Shown piece after piece: positions 16,946 to 27,326 of a stretch of DNA of 64,000 nt (its first letter is position 1; each line of letters starts with the position of its first letter). The stretch is from NCBI RefSeq assembly GCF_009857135.1, contig NZ_CP047318.1, forward strand, positions 4,216,001 to 4,280,000, written 5' to 3'. Position numbers and translations under genes: made by a program. The notes below the pieces were generated by a model. It saw nothing but the letters and a program-made list of their open reading frames with translations. It was not told where the DNA came from and searched no databases. This stretch comes from Streptomyces sp. HM190. GTDB taxonomy: Bacteria; Actinomycetota; Actinomycetes; Streptomycetales; Streptomycetaceae.

Positions 16946-17232
16946 GTTCCCCGGGTCCGTTCGACGCCTGACCCGCGCCACCCAGCCGGCCGGAGCGACG
17001 GGGCGGCAGGGCGGCGGACGGGACTCGGGCCGCTCGTCACACCGGTTCACGGATCCTGGCTGTTGCTCTCGTCCGGGGTCGTCCGTGTGCGTTCACGGGC
17101 GCCTGACCGTGGACCTGGCCCGTCGTTCGCCCTCGCCTGAACGGCGAACGGCGCCGCATCGAGCGGCGCACCCAGCCGGTCCGGGGGATCATGGGAGGAC
17201 GCCAGCCCACCGCGACCGAGGAGGTGGCGCTC

Positions 17233-17526
17233 ATGGTGGGTCCCTTCGGTCCTGAAGAATCCCCCAGCCCGCAGGCGACGCCGGAAAGGGAATGGGCCCA
17301 CAAACGGCTTGAGAGGAAGCGCAAACTCAGAGCCGACTTCGTGGCCTACGTCGTGATCAACACCTTCTTGATCGTGGTGTGGGCACTGACCGGAGCCGGG
17401 TACTTCTGGCCGGGCTGGGTCCTCGGCGGATGGGGTGTGTTCCTGCTTCTCGACGCGTGGCAGGCCTACTTCCGGCGGCCCATCACCGAGGAGGACATCG
17501 ATCGAGAGCTGCGGAACATGCGTTGA
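17233..17526 (+). CDS. 2TM domain-containing protein
   Basis: 97 residues. A charged head with ERKRKLRADFVAYVVINTFLIVVWAL leads into a two-helix hairpin, then W-Q-A-Y-F-R-R-P and the acidic tail ITEEDIDRELRNMR. This is the 2TM domain family, found alone or on LytTR regulators and histidine kinases. The ATG at 17233 is preferred because GAGGTGG lies 5 bases upstream; an earlier in-frame ATG at 17191 is possible. It stands alone, and the 294 bases after it show no gene. Confidence 0.82.
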   Translation: MVGPFGPEESPSPQATPEREWAHKRLERKRKLRADFVAYVVINTFLIVVWALTGAGYFWPGWVLGGWGVFLLLDAWQAYFRRPITEEDIDRELRNMR

Positions 17527-17820
17527 GGGCCGAGCTTGGAAGGGAGACGAGATCGATCCGACGGCTCCTTGCCTCGCCCTGGTTCCGCCTCACATCACTG
17601 CGGCTCACCGCAGAAGCGCCGTCGCACCCGGCCGACCCGGGATCGGCAGGCTACCGGTGACCTCTCGCAGTACGCGCACGACCTGGTCTTCACCACGAGC
17701 ACGGAACCCCCGATCGGGCCGACGCCCTGACCCCACCGGAACGCTCAGCCTCCGATCGTGTCGGGGATCCCCTGAGGGTGACAAGCCGTTCCAGCCGCGT
17801 CGATGTCAACGGCCGACGAC

Positions 17821-17854
17821 AAAGCCCCCTCGGGGATGATCCCGAGGGGGCTTT
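17821..17854 (-). terminator. Terminator after tRNA-Arg
   Basis: A perfect 14-bp hairpin (17821-17834 with 17841-17854, 6-base loop) flanked by A and T runs on the two sides. It lies 9 bases after the 3' end of the tRNA-Arg gene and can act in both directions. Confidence 0.85.
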
Positions 17855-17862
17855 GACCTGTG

Positions 17863-17935
17863 TGCACTCGGCAGGATTCGAACCTGCAACCTTCTGATCC
17901 GTAGTCAGATGCTCTATCCGTTAAGCTACGAGTGC
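17863..17935 (-). tRNA. tRNA-Arg (anticodon ACG)
   Basis: A 73-base cloverleaf: acceptor GCACTCG/CGAGTGC, anticodon stem TCTGA/TCAGA with loop CTACGGA (anticodon ACG, wobble inosine expected), T-arm with GGTTCGAAT, and discriminator A. CCA is not encoded. Confidence 0.95.
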
Positions 17936-18080
17936 TTGTTCTGTTTTTCGTCGGTCCCGGCCCTTTCGGCCCGCTCCCGGCGACAGGAAGAACATTACAT
18001 GACTGCCGTCGCCATGTGAAATCCGTTTGCCGCACCCCTTGTGACCTGCGGAAACGACTCGGCGGGCACTCCGGGAACGA

Positions 18081-18111
18081 CGAAGCCCCGGTCGTGTGGA
18101 CCGGGGCTTCG
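18081..18111 (-). terminator. Terminator after tRNA-Ser
   Basis: A 13-bp perfect stem (CGAAGCCCCGGTC with GACCGGGGCTTCG) and a 5-base loop, 11 bases downstream of the tRNA-Ser 3' end. Each of the two tRNA genes thus has its own terminator. Confidence 0.85.
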
Positions 18112-18122
18112 GTGATCAAGCG

Positions 18123-18213
18123 CGGAGGCGGAGGGATTTGAACCCTCGATGGGCTTTAAGACCCAAACCGCATTAGCAGTGCGGCGCCATAGACCGGACT
18201 AGGCGACGCCTCC
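18123..18213 (-). tRNA. tRNA-Ser (anticodon GCT)
   Basis: A 91-base class II tRNA: acceptor GGAGGCG/CGCCTCC, anticodon stem CCGCA/TGCGG with loop CTGCTAA (anticodon GCT), a long variable arm, T-loop TTCAAAT, and discriminator G. It lies 188 bases upstream of the tRNA-Arg gene on the same strand. Confidence 0.95.
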
Positions 18214-18541
18214 CGCACAACCGCCCGCGCGAGCGCGAGTGGTGCGTGCAGATGATGACACAGCCGAGTGGGCTGTCACCAATCGCCCCCCACGGTACTA
18301 GGCGGAGAGCCCGCAGGGCAAAGCCGTATGGCACGTCGTGGCGGGTCGGAGAGCGTTCGGGAACGGTTCGTCAGGGACGTCCGGGATCCGCAGGGCGGGT
18401 CCGGCGACGTGGCGCGCGCACCGTCCCCGGTCCTTCCCCGCTCCTCCCTCCCCCTTTCTTCCCCGTCCCCTTCTCCTCCCCTCGCCTCCTCCTCTGCTCC
18501 GTCCGCCGCAACCGTGGGACCCGCGTGGCGTTAGTCAGGTC
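18214..18541. other. Intergenic region with a polypyrimidine tract
   Basis: No gene is seen. From about 18430 to 18500 the plus strand is almost pure C and T, a tract that could form triplex DNA or be strand-biased for other reasons. The region must also hold the promoter of the SSI gene; TTAGTC lies just before its ATG, but no convincing -35/-10 pair stands out. Confidence 0.5.
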
Positions 18542-19183
18542 ATGTTGCAGAGCACTCCCCCCACACCGCCGCAGGCGTCCACCGCGACCGCCGCCGCCCC
18601 CACTGCCTCCGCCTTCGCCGCGTCCCGTGGCGCGGCCTCCGGTCGCCCCGCCCGGCCGTTCGCCGCCGGTGCCTCTCGTACCGCCGCTCCCGGCCGTTCC
18701 GCTCGCCGGCTTCTGTTCGGTGCCGCGGCCTCCCTAGCCGCGGTCGCCGCCGGGGCGTTCTCGCCCGCGGTCGCTCCGGTCGCGTACGCCGCCGACGCGG
18801 CGCCCCGTATCGGCGACGCGCTCCCCCGTACGGCGTTGCCCCTGCCCGTGGGCCCGGAGGACCGGCTGGTCGTCACCGTCCGGGGTGCGGGCGACGGGGT
18901 CGACGGGCGGTTCGAACTGCGCTGCCATCCCGACGGGGGCAGTCATCCGCACGTCCGGGACGCCTGCGGGCAGCTGGACCAGCGGACCGTCTGGGGCAAG
19001 GACCCCTTCGCACCGGTCGCGCCGGGCACCCAGTGCACGATGCTCTACGGCGGGCCCGCCACCGCCCATGTCACCGGGATCTGGGCCGGCCGCCCGGTCG
19101 ACGCCCGATTCGACCGCGGCAACGGTTGCGAGATCTCCCGCTGGGACTCGCTCGTTCCCGTACTCCCCGATCTCCGTCAGTAG
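18542..19183 (+). CDS. Subtilisin inhibitor-like (SSI family) secreted serine protease inhibitor
   Basis: 213 residues. A long Ala/Arg-rich leader contains a signal peptide ending near SPAVAPVAYAADA. The mature part has the four SSI cysteines (in FELRCHPDGG, RDACGQL, GTQCTMLYGG and GNGCEISRWD), expected to form two disulphides. The reactive-site loop C-T-M-L-Y aligns with C-P-M-V-Y of classical SSI, giving P1 Met, suited to subtilisin-like proteases. The leader is about 40-50 residues longer than usual, so a later start is possible. SSI proteins are secreted dimers that restrain extracellular proteases around aerial growth. From memory S. coelicolor has an SSI gene in a similar position. Confidence 0.88.
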   Translation: MLQSTPPTPPQASTATAAAPTASAFAASRGAASGRPARPFAAGASRTAAPGRSARRLLFGAAASLAAVAAGAFSPAVAPVAYAADAAPRIGDALPRTALPLPVGPEDRLVVTVRGAGDGVDGRFELRCHPDGGSHPHVRDACGQLDQRTVWGKDPFAPVAPGTQCTMLYGGPATAHVTGIWAGRPVDARFDRGNGCEISRWDSLVPVLPDLRQ

Positions 19184-19562
19184 CGGCCACGTCTCCGACC
19201 GAGGGCAGCGGCTCCGCGCCTTCCTCCGCCACTCACGATCACGTCGCGGCGCTCCTCGCGACGTGATCCCGGCCCGATCCCGGCCCGGCCCCGCACCCCC
19301 GACCCCTCCCCGATAACTCCGACGGCATATGCCCATAAGCGCGAGCGGGGCCGCGGGGCGCCGTACATATGTGCCGCAAGGCGTGTTGCTCGGCAAAACA
19401 CACGGTCACGGCATCTCCGTATGTTCGGTGTGCGACCTCCCTCTCATCCGGCGTCGCGAGCGCAACCTCTGCCCGTAGACTCCCTCGCGTGACACGTTGC
19501 GGGCCGGTTGGCAAGATGGCTCAGGCGGTCGGCAAGGTGCGGTAACAGGGAGGAAGCGTCTC
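19184..19562. other. Intergenic region with terminator hairpin and promoter region of the scaffold gene
   Basis: No gene is seen. An 11-bp inverted repeat (19237-19247 with 19258-19268, GATCACGTCGC arms) is a likely terminator for the SSI gene. The AT-richer part at 19320-19460 probably holds the promoter of the next gene. A GGAGG ribosome site at about 19550 precedes the GTG at 19563. Confidence 0.55.
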
Positions 19563-22500
19563 GTGAGCAGCAGGCCATCCCGAGGCGCTGCTCGCCTCGC
19601 AGCCATACTGGACGCGCTGCCCGACGCGTTGGTGCTGGTCAACGCCAACGGAACCGTCGTCAACGCGAACACCATCGCCCTGGAGGCCTTCGAGACCCCG
19701 GGTACCGCCCTCGTGGGGCGCGGGCTGCTGGACCTCCTCCCCGAGTTCGACTCCCGCCTCATTCCGGGGTCGATGCGCCGGCCCGACACCATGGACCCGA
19801 CCGGGCGGACCAAGCCGACCCGCATGACCGCCCGCCGGACCGACGGCAGCGAGTTCCCGGTCGAGGTCACAAGCGCGAATCTGGAGAACGGGCAGCAGGC
19901 GTACGACGGTTACGGATACGCCAATGACGAGCTGCTCATGCTGGTCGTACGCGACCTCTCCGGCACCGTCGACACCGAGGCCGAACTCGCGCGTTCGCAA
20001 CGGCAGACCGAGATGATCCTGCGGGCCGTGGCCGAGGGCGTCGTGGGGACGGACACCGACGGGCGGATCGTCCTCGTGAACCCGGCCGCCGCCCAGATAC
20101 TGGGGTACCGGGCCAGCGATCTCGGCGGGCGCGAGCTGCACACGCTCATCCTCCACTCCCGGGAGGACGGCTCCCCCTTCCCGTACGGCGAGTCCCCGCT
20201 CGCCGACACTCTGCGGTCCGGGCGCAAGCACCGGGTGCGCGGGCAGGTCCTGTGGTCCAAGAGCGGCGACAAGGTGTCCGTCGACCTGACGACCGCGCCG
20301 GTGCGCGACGGGGACCAGCTCGTCGGCGCCGTGATGACGTTCACCGACCGGCGGCCCTACGACCAGCTCGCCGAGGAGAAGAGTGCCGAGGCCGAGCGGC
20401 ACGCGAAGGAACTGAAGCAGCTCACCGAGGAGCACGCCGAGGAACTGGAGGGCGTGCGCGAGAAGCACACCGCCGAACTCTCCGAGCTGCGTGAGAAGCA
20501 CGCCGAGGAGCTCGCCGCCGGCGACGAGCGGTACGCCGCACTCGGCGAGCGGGAGAAGGACCGCTACGAGGCGCTGGCCGCACGGCACGAGCAGTTGCTC
20601 GCCGTGCTCGGCACCTCCCTGCGCGGCCCGCTCGACCAGCTCCGCAGCGAACTGGGCACCCTCGCCGCCGACGACGCCGGGCAGCTGTGGCCCGAGGCCA
20701 ACCAGGTCCTCCACTACCTCACCGCCGGGTACTCGCGGATCACGACCCTGATCGACAACGTGCTCGGGTACCAGCGCATCGACGCCGGAGAGGACGACCT
20801 CGTCCGGACGACCGTGATGCTCGACGCGGTCGTCGCCGCCGGAGTCGACGGCGCCGTGGAACTCGTCGGGCCGGGGCGGGTGCAGTTCGCCGTGCACGCG
20901 CCGCCCATCGAGGCCGAGGTCGACCAGGCCCGCCTCGCGACCGCGCTCGCGCACCTCATCGCGGACGTCGCCGGCGTCGACGCCACCGGCAACGCGCCCA
21001 TGTCGGCCGGCGGCTACATGGACAACACCGTCGTCGTGGCGGCGGCGCAGCGCGGCGAGGTCGTACGGATCGAGGTCCGCGGCCCCTACGCCGGGGGAGA
21101 CCCGGTGCACCAGCCGATCGTCCAGGGGATCGTGCGCGCGCACGGGGGTGTGCTGCAGACGCACGAGGTGCCGGGGATGAGCGGCAGCGCATACGTGCTG
21201 GAGGTGCCGCTCGGGGGCGGCGCGGGCACGGTTCCCGCGCAGCCGCCGGTCGTGGCCCTCGACGGGTCCGTGCCCCCCGCGGAGTCACCGGCCGACGCCG
21301 GTGCCATGGCCGCCGGTACCGAGGTGTCGTTGCCTGAGCAGGCCGCCGGTGGAGCCGGTGGTGGGCGGCGTCGGGCGCGGCGGTCGTCCGTGGACGCGTT
21401 CCTGGAGAGCGACGAGACCCCCGAGGCGGAGGCCGCGTCCGCCGTGCCTCCCACCGGGCGCCGACGACGCCGCGCCGACGACGCCGCGGGCGGGCTCCCC
21501 GCCGGCGAGGCGCCCGTGCCCGCGCAGGGCGGCGCCGACGAGGCCGAGGGCACCGGGCGGCGACGCGGCCGGGCAGCCGCGGCCGACGGGGCGGGGGAGG
21601 CCGTCGCCGCCGAGGGCGCGGTCGTCATGGCGGCCGAACACGCCGCCGGGACCGCTGCCGCCGCCACCGGACTCGGCGGGACCGTGCCGCCGCAGGGCGT
21701 CCCCGTGCCCGACGGGCGGCGGGCGCGCCACGAGCCCGCCGCGCAGAACGCGCTGCCGCCCGCGCTGCCCGCGGGCCCGGCCACCACCCCCTCGCCCGAC
21801 GCGGCGACCGGTGACAGCGAGGGCCAGCCCACCGGGCGCCGTCGCCGTGCGCTGGCCAAGGCGGAGGAGCGGGCCGCCGCCGAGCCCGCCGGGCGGGCCG
21901 TCTTCGCGCTGCCGCCGGCCGAGGCCGACCGCGGACCCGAGTACGCGCAGAACCCCGCGCTCGGTCCGGTGCCGGTGCCCGCGGCACCGGGTGCGCCGGG
22001 CGCGCCGGGTGTACAGGGCGTGCCGGGTGTGCCTGCCGGGGCTGTGGCCGTGCCTTCGGTGCCTGCGCAGGGCGCACAAGGCGTGCCGGGAAGCCCGGGA
22101 GCAGAGGCGTACGAGGGTGCGGAGGGCCCGGGAGGCGCTGTGGCCGGGGGGACGGTACCCGCGGGTGGGGTCCCGTTGCCCGCGGGAGGCGTCGTACCGC
22201 ACGGTGGAGCCGTACCCGCCGGTGGCCCTGTGCCGATGACCGGGGCGGTACCCGGCGGGGGGCCGCTCCCTGCCGCAGGGCCCCTGCCCGCCGGGCAGCC
22301 GATGCCGGGAGCGGGTCCTGTGCCGTCCCCGTCCGCGCAGCCGATGCCGGGGCCCGTGCCGCCCGGGGGCATGGTGCCCGCCGGGGGGCCGGTTCCTGCC
22401 GGCGGCCCCGTTCCCGCAGCGGGTCCCGTACCTGCCGCCGGTGCGGTTCCCGCCGCCGGGCTCGCCCAGCCCATCGCTCAGGCGCAGGCGGCGGGTGAGG

Positions 22501-24815
22501 CGGCGCAGCCGCAGGTCCAAGGTCAGGTACAGGCTCCGCCGCAGGTCCAGGGCGTCGGGGTGCCCGATGCCGCCGCCGCGCAGGGTGCCGTACCGGTGGC
22601 CGATGCCGCGCAGGCCCCCGGGGTCGGTCAGGTACCGGGTGCTCCCGCCGGCGGTGCGGACCACGGGCGCCATGACGCCGCGCTGCACAACCCGGCGGAC
22701 GACCACACCCCGCCCCAGCCGCACCCCCTCCCTACGCCGACCGGTCGCCGCCGAGCCGTCCGCCCCGGCGGGCAGCAGGGTGACGCCGGGGCCCAGGTCG
22801 CCGCGCGGCAGCAGCCGGTATCCGGCCACGTTCCTCCCGGTCAGAGCATCCCTCCGCAGATGGTGCCCGGCCAGCCGGTGCCCGCGCAGGGCGCCGCCGC
22901 GCCCCAGCCGGTGCCCGCACAGGGCGTCCCGGCGCCGCAGCCCGTCCCCGCGCAGGCGGCGGCTCCCGGTCAGCACATCCCCGCACAGGGTCTGCCGGGC
23001 GCTCCGCAGCCCGTGCCCGCCCAGGGTGTTCCCGTGGCCACGCCGCAGACCGCCGCCGTACCGCCGCAGGGTGCCACCGGTCCGGCTCAGCCCGTGCCCG
23101 CCCAGGCCGCCGCCCCCGGCCTGTCCGGTGGTGCCGCGGTCCCCGCCCCCGGTCAGCCCGTCGGTGTTCCCGGTGCGGGCGTCCAGCCCGTGCCTGGCCA
23201 GGGTGTCCCCCAGCAGGCCGCGCCCGGCCGGCCCGGGCCCGCGCAGGGTGCCGTGGCGGGTGTTCAGGGTGCCCCGCAGCCGGTGCCCGCCCAGGGCGTG
23301 CCCGGCGCCGGTCAGCCCGTGCCCGCCCAGGCCGCGCCACAGCCGCAGACCACGCCGCAGGCGCAGACGCAACCGCAGTCCTGGCCCGACCCCGGTCACG
23401 ACACCTCCGGCGTGGGCGTCCCCGTGGCCGGCGCGCAGGCCCCGCTGCCGCCGCAGTCGACACCGTCGTCGGGGACGCCGCTGCCGCCGGAGCGTGCCGT
23501 GCAGCAGCCGCGGGCTGCGCAGCCGCTGCCCGCCGAGGCCGCGCCTGCCGCCGGACCCGTCGCCCCGCTCGACCCCAACTCGACACAAGGACGGGCGATC
23601 AGCGTGCGGACGCTGGGCCAAGGGGTCCCGTTCGCCCGCCAGGGTGTCCCCCAGACGCAGGGCCAGCCCCAGCCGGGGTCCACGCCGGCCCCGAACCAGC
23701 CCGGCGGTTCCGGTCGGCGCCGCAAGCTCGGTACGCCGCCCGAGCCCGCGGGTGACCGCACCGATGCTGCCGCACGCCCCCATCCGCAGCCGGGGCAGGC
23801 CAAGGGCAACGGCAGCGGTCAGACCCCGCTGCCCGCTCAGCCGGGCCAGCCTTCACCGGCCGGGCAGGTCCCGTCGCCGCCGCACGCCTCGCTCGCCGGG
23901 CAGGTGCCGCTGCCGCCGCAGCCCTCGCTCGCCGGGCAGTCCCGGCTGGTGGGCAACACCGACGGGGCCGGGCGCTCGTACGCCATAGGGGCCCCGGACG
24001 AGAACGCGGACGAAGGGCCCGAGCCGCTGGACGGGCCCGGCGGGGCGGTGGAGGTCCCCGACCGGCCCCAGCCGCAGCCGATGGACGACGAGTTGCCGCC
24101 GGAGCCGTTGGACAACCCGCGCCGTCTGCTTGTGTGGCCGGCTCCCGACGGGCCCACCCACCAGGCGCTCAGCGAGCGCGGCTACCGGCCCGTCATCGTG
24201 AACTCGCGTGAGGACGTCGACGCGCAGATCGCCGCGTATCCGGCTGCCCTCTTCGTCGATCCGCTCACCGGTCCCATCACGCGTACGGCCCTTCAGTCGC
24301 TGCGCCAGGCCGCGGTGGCCGCCGAGGTGCCCGTGCTCGTCACCGCGGGGCTCGGCCAGGCGACGCGTGACGCGGCGTACGGAGCCGACCCGGCCGTCCT
24401 GCTGAAGGCGCTCGCGCCGCGTGACTCCGAGCAGCATCCGCCGCGCGTCCTGCTGATCGAGGAGCACGCGGAGATCGCACTCGCCATGACCGCCACGCTG
24501 GAACGGCGGGGCATGCAGGTCGCGCGGGCCGCGTCTGACGCGGACGCCGTCACGCTCGCCGCGCAGATGCGGCCCAACCTCGTGGTGATGGATCTGCTCC
24601 AGGTCCACCGTCACCAGGCCGGGATCATCGACTGGCTGCGGACGAACGGGCAGTTGAACCGCACCCCGCTCGTCGTCTACACCGCCGCCGTCGACCAGAG
24701 CGAACTCCCGCGCCTGGCCTCGGGGGAGACCGTACTGTTCCTCGCCGAACGCTCGACGAGCCCGGACGTCCAGACCCGCATCGTGGACCTCCTGGCGCGC
24801 ATCGGCACGAACTGA
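19563..24815 (+). CDS. Giant PAS / degenerate histidine-kinase / tandem receiver scaffold protein
   Basis: About 1750 residues from a GTG start (VSSRPSRG) preceded by GGGAGGAA. Order: PAS at about 10-115 (LPDALVLVNANGTVVNAN), a second PAS at about 140-255, a charged coiled coil of EEHAEEL-type repeats (about 265-345), then an HisKA-like helix near 342 reading LGTSLRGPLDQL where kinases have S-H-E-L-R-T-P-L, so the phospho-His is absent. The ATPase-like part (about 420-560) lacks clear N and G1 boxes. About 950 residues of Ala/Gly/Pro/Gln linker with many P-V-P-A-Q-G units follow. Two receiver-like domains end the protein (about 1519-1625, acceptor-like D in FVDPLTG and K in LLKALAP; about 1628-1745, D in VVMDLLQ). 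It probably works as a signalling scaffold. It stands alone before a parS palindrome. Confidence 0.85.
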   Translation: MSSRPSRGAARLAAILDALPDALVLVNANGTVVNANTIALEAFETPGTALVGRGLLDLLPEFDSRLIPGSMRRPDTMDPTGRTKPTRMTARRTDGSEFPVEVTSANLENGQQAYDGYGYANDELLMLVVRDLSGTVDTEAELARSQRQTEMILRAVAEGVVGTDTDGRIVLVNPAAAQILGYRASDLGGRELHTLILHSREDGSPFPYGESPLADTLRSGRKHRVRGQVLWSKSGDKVSVDLTTAPVRDGDQLVGAVMTFTDRRPYDQLAEEKSAEAERHAKELKQLTEEHAEELEGVREKHTAELSELREKHAEELAAGDERYAALGEREKDRYEALAARHEQLLAVLGTSLRGPLDQLRSELGTLAADDAGQLWPEANQVLHYLTAGYSRITTLIDNVLGYQRIDAGEDDLVRTTVMLDAVVAAGVDGAVELVGPGRVQFAVHAPPIEAEVDQARLATALAHLIADVAGVDATGNAPMSAGGYMDNTVVVAAAQRGEVVRIEVRGPYAGGDPVHQPIVQGIVRAHGGVLQTHEVPGMSGSAYVLEVPLGGGAGTVPAQPPVVALDGSVPPAESPADAGAMAAGTEVSLPEQAAGGAGGGRRRARRSSVDAFLESDETPEAEAASAVPPTGRRRRRADDAAGGLPAGEAPVPAQGGADEAEGTGRRRGRAAAADGAGEAVAAEGAVVMAAEHAAGTAAAATGLGGTVPPQGVPVPDGRRARHEPAAQNALPPALPAGPATTPSPDAATGDSEGQPTGRRRRALAKAEERAAAEPAGRAVFALPPAEADRGPEYAQNPALGPVPVPAAPGAPGAPGVQGVPGVPAGAVAVPSVPAQGAQGVPGSPGAEAYEGAEGPGGAVAGGTVPAGGVPLPAGGVVPHGGAVPAGGPVPMTGAVPGGGPLPAAGPLPAGQPMPGAGPVPSPSAQPMPGPVPPGGMVPAGGPVPAGGPVPAAGPVPAAGAVPAAGLAQPIAQAQAAGEAAQPQVQGQVQAPPQVQGVGVPDAAAAQGAVPVADAAQAPGVGQVPGAPAGGADHGRHDAALHNPADDHTPPQPHPLPTPTGRRRAVRPGGQQGDAGAQVAARQQPVSGHVPPGQSIPPQMVPGQPVPAQGAAAPQPVPAQGVPAPQPVPAQAAAPGQHIPAQGLPGAPQPVPAQGVPVATPQTAAVPPQGATGPAQPVPAQAAAPGLSGGAAVPAPGQPVGVPGAGVQPVPGQGVPQQAAPGRPGPAQGAVAGVQGAPQPVPAQGVPGAGQPVPAQAAPQPQTTPQAQTQPQSWPDPGHDTSGVGVPVAGAQAPLPPQSTPSSGTPLPPERAVQQPRAAQPLPAEAAPAAGPVAPLDPNSTQGRAISVRTLGQGVPFARQGVPQTQGQPQPGSTPAPNQPGGSGRRRKLGTPPEPAGDRTDAAARPHPQPGQAKGNGSGQTPLPAQPGQPSPAGQVPSPPHASLAGQVPLPPQPSLAGQSRLVGNTDGAGRSYAIGAPDENADEGPEPLDGPGGAVEVPDRPQPQPMDDELPPEPLDNPRRLLVWPAPDGPTHQALSERGYRPVIVNSREDVDAQIAAYPAALFVDPLTGPITRTALQSLRQAAVAAEVPVLVTAGLGQATRDAAYGADPAVLLKALAPRDSEQHPPRVLLIEEHAEIALAMTATLERRGMQVARAASDADAVTLAAQMRPNLVVMDLLQVHRHQAGIIDWLRTNGQLNRTPLVVYTAAVDQSELPRLASGETVLFLAERSTSPDVQTRIVDLLARIGTN
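22860..23345 (+). repeat. Tandem-repeat tract coding P-V-P-A-Q-G units
   Basis: Inside the scaffold gene, degenerate repeats of CAGCCCGTGCCCGCxCAGG code P-V-P-A-Q-G/A modules, more than ten copies at uneven spacing. The repeat length varies, so copy number is likely to differ between strains. The tract also makes this region prone to assembly error. Confidence 0.7.
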
Positions 24816-24822
24816 GCCGGTC

Positions 24823-24878
24823 GCCAACAGCACTTGGGGCAGTGTTTCACGTGAAACACTGCCCCAAGTGCTGTTGGC
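24823..24878. terminator. 56-bp perfect palindrome: bidirectional terminator with parS at its centre
   Basis: Arms of 28 bp (24823-24850 and 24851-24878) match perfectly with no spacer. The stop of the scaffold gene is 8 bases before it and the convergent acyl-CoA ligase stop is 55 bases after it, so the palindrome sits where a two-way terminator belongs. Its centre is GTTTCACGTGAAAC (24844-24857), the exact ParB-binding parS consensus. Both the hairpin potential and the parS match are directly visible. Confidence 0.9.
24844..24857. promoter_or_regulatory. parS centromere site (ParB binding)
   Basis: GTTTCACGTGAAAC is a perfect 14-bp parS. ParB loads here to organise the origin region and drive chromosome segregation during sporulation. 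Streptomyces carry about twenty such sites clustered around oriC, so this places the window in the origin-proximal part of the chromosome. Confidence 0.92.
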
Positions 24879-24911
24879 CGAACGCCAGATCCTCAGATCC
24901 GGCGGCGCGCC

Positions 24912-24933
24912 CCTCAGATCTGCGTCACGTGCC

Positions 24934-24951
<18 letters not shown>
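24912..24951. repeat. 20-bp tandem duplication at the acyl-CoA ligase stop
   Basis: CTCAGATCTGCGTCACGT occurs twice, 20 bases apart. The inner copy codes the last residues (VTQI) and stop of the ligase; the outer copy lies in the 3' untranslated part. A short tandem duplication at this point did not change the protein. Confidence 0.75.
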
Positions 24952-26592
<1,641 letters not shown>

Positions 26593-26650
26593 GGCGTCCT
26601 CCCGGGGCGGCTCTGCCTACGCGGTGGTAACGGTTGCGCTGATTCTGCTC

Positions 26651-26668
26651 ACATACCGCGCGGTATGT
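26651..26668. promoter_or_regulatory. 18-bp perfect palindrome, TetR-type operator of the acyl-CoA ligase
   Basis: ACATACCGCGCGGTATGT is its own reverse complement. It lies 59 bases upstream of the ligase GTG. The ACATACCG half-site is typical of TetR-family regulators of lipid metabolism in actinobacteria. The cognate regulator is not in this window. Confidence 0.65.
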
Positions 26669-26747
26669 CACTAGGTGCCGAGATGATCGATCAGACAGAG
26701 TTACCTGGGCAGCTCGCTCGCCGCCGCATGCCGGGCCAACGATCGGG

Positions 26748-27326
26748 CTAGCGCACGGGTTCCAGCTCCGGGTCCTCCCGCAGCTTGCCGAGCGCCCGGG
26801 ACACCGCCGACTTCACCGTGCCCACCGAGACCCCGAGGACCTCGGCCGTCTGCACCTCGCTCAGATCCTCGTAGTACCTGAGGACCACCATCGCCCGCTG
26901 GCGCGCCGGCAGCTTCATGATCGCCCGCCACATCGCGTCGTGCAGCGCCTGCTGTTCGGCCGGGTCGGCCGCATGGACGCCGTCCGGCTCCGGAAGCTCG
27001 TCGCACGCGAACTCGTCCACCTTGCGCTTGCGCCACTGCGACGTCCGCGTGTTCAGCAGTGCCCGCCGCACGTACCCGTCGAGCGCCCGGTGGTCCTCGA
27101 TCCGCTCCCAGGCGACGTACGTCTTGGCCAGCGCGGTCTGCAGCAGGTCCTCGGCGTCGCTCGGGTTCGCCGTCAGTGACCGGGCGGCCCGCAGCAGCAG
27201 CGGCTGGCGGGCCTTCACGTACGCCGAGAACGACGGGTACGACAGGGTCACCAGGGGCGGGGTCGGCAGGGTCCGCGTCGCCGGTACAGCGGCGTTCGAA
27301 GCGCTGGTGCAGACGAGTGTGGTCAT
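26748..27326 (-). CDS. SigE-family (group 4, ECF-like) RNA polymerase sigma factor
   Basis: 192 residues. Region 2 holds LTANPSDAEDLLQTALAKTYVAW (the -10 recognition helix) and region 4 holds ALHDAMWRAIMKLPARQRAMVVLRYYEDLSEVQTAEVLGVSVGTVKSAVSRALGKL. It matches the actinobacterial SigE-like subfamily, often annotated SigE70. No anti-sigma gene is adjacent: upstream lies an empty 369-base spacer and downstream the divergent spacer before the ligase. A helical leader of about 30 residues precedes region 2. Confidence 0.92.
   Translation of the reverse strand: MTTLVCTSASNAAVPATRTLPTPPLVTLSYPSFSAYVKARQPLLLRAARSLTANPSDAEDLLQTALAKTYVAWERIEDHRALDGYVRRALLNTRTSQWRKRKVDEFACDELPEPDGVHAADPAEQQALHDAMWRAIMKLPARQRAMVVLRYYEDLSEVQTAEVLGVSVGTVKSAVSRALGKLREDPELEPVR

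Noticed and set aside
22860..23345. CRISPR array
   Set aside because: The repeats are short, in frame, of uneven spacing and code P-V-P-A-Q units; no spacers or cas genes occur.
21285..23783. A minus-strand frame of over 800 codons opposite the scaffold repeats
   Set aside because: It is the antisense of the P-V-P-A-Q repeats, low in complexity and without motifs or a ribosome site.
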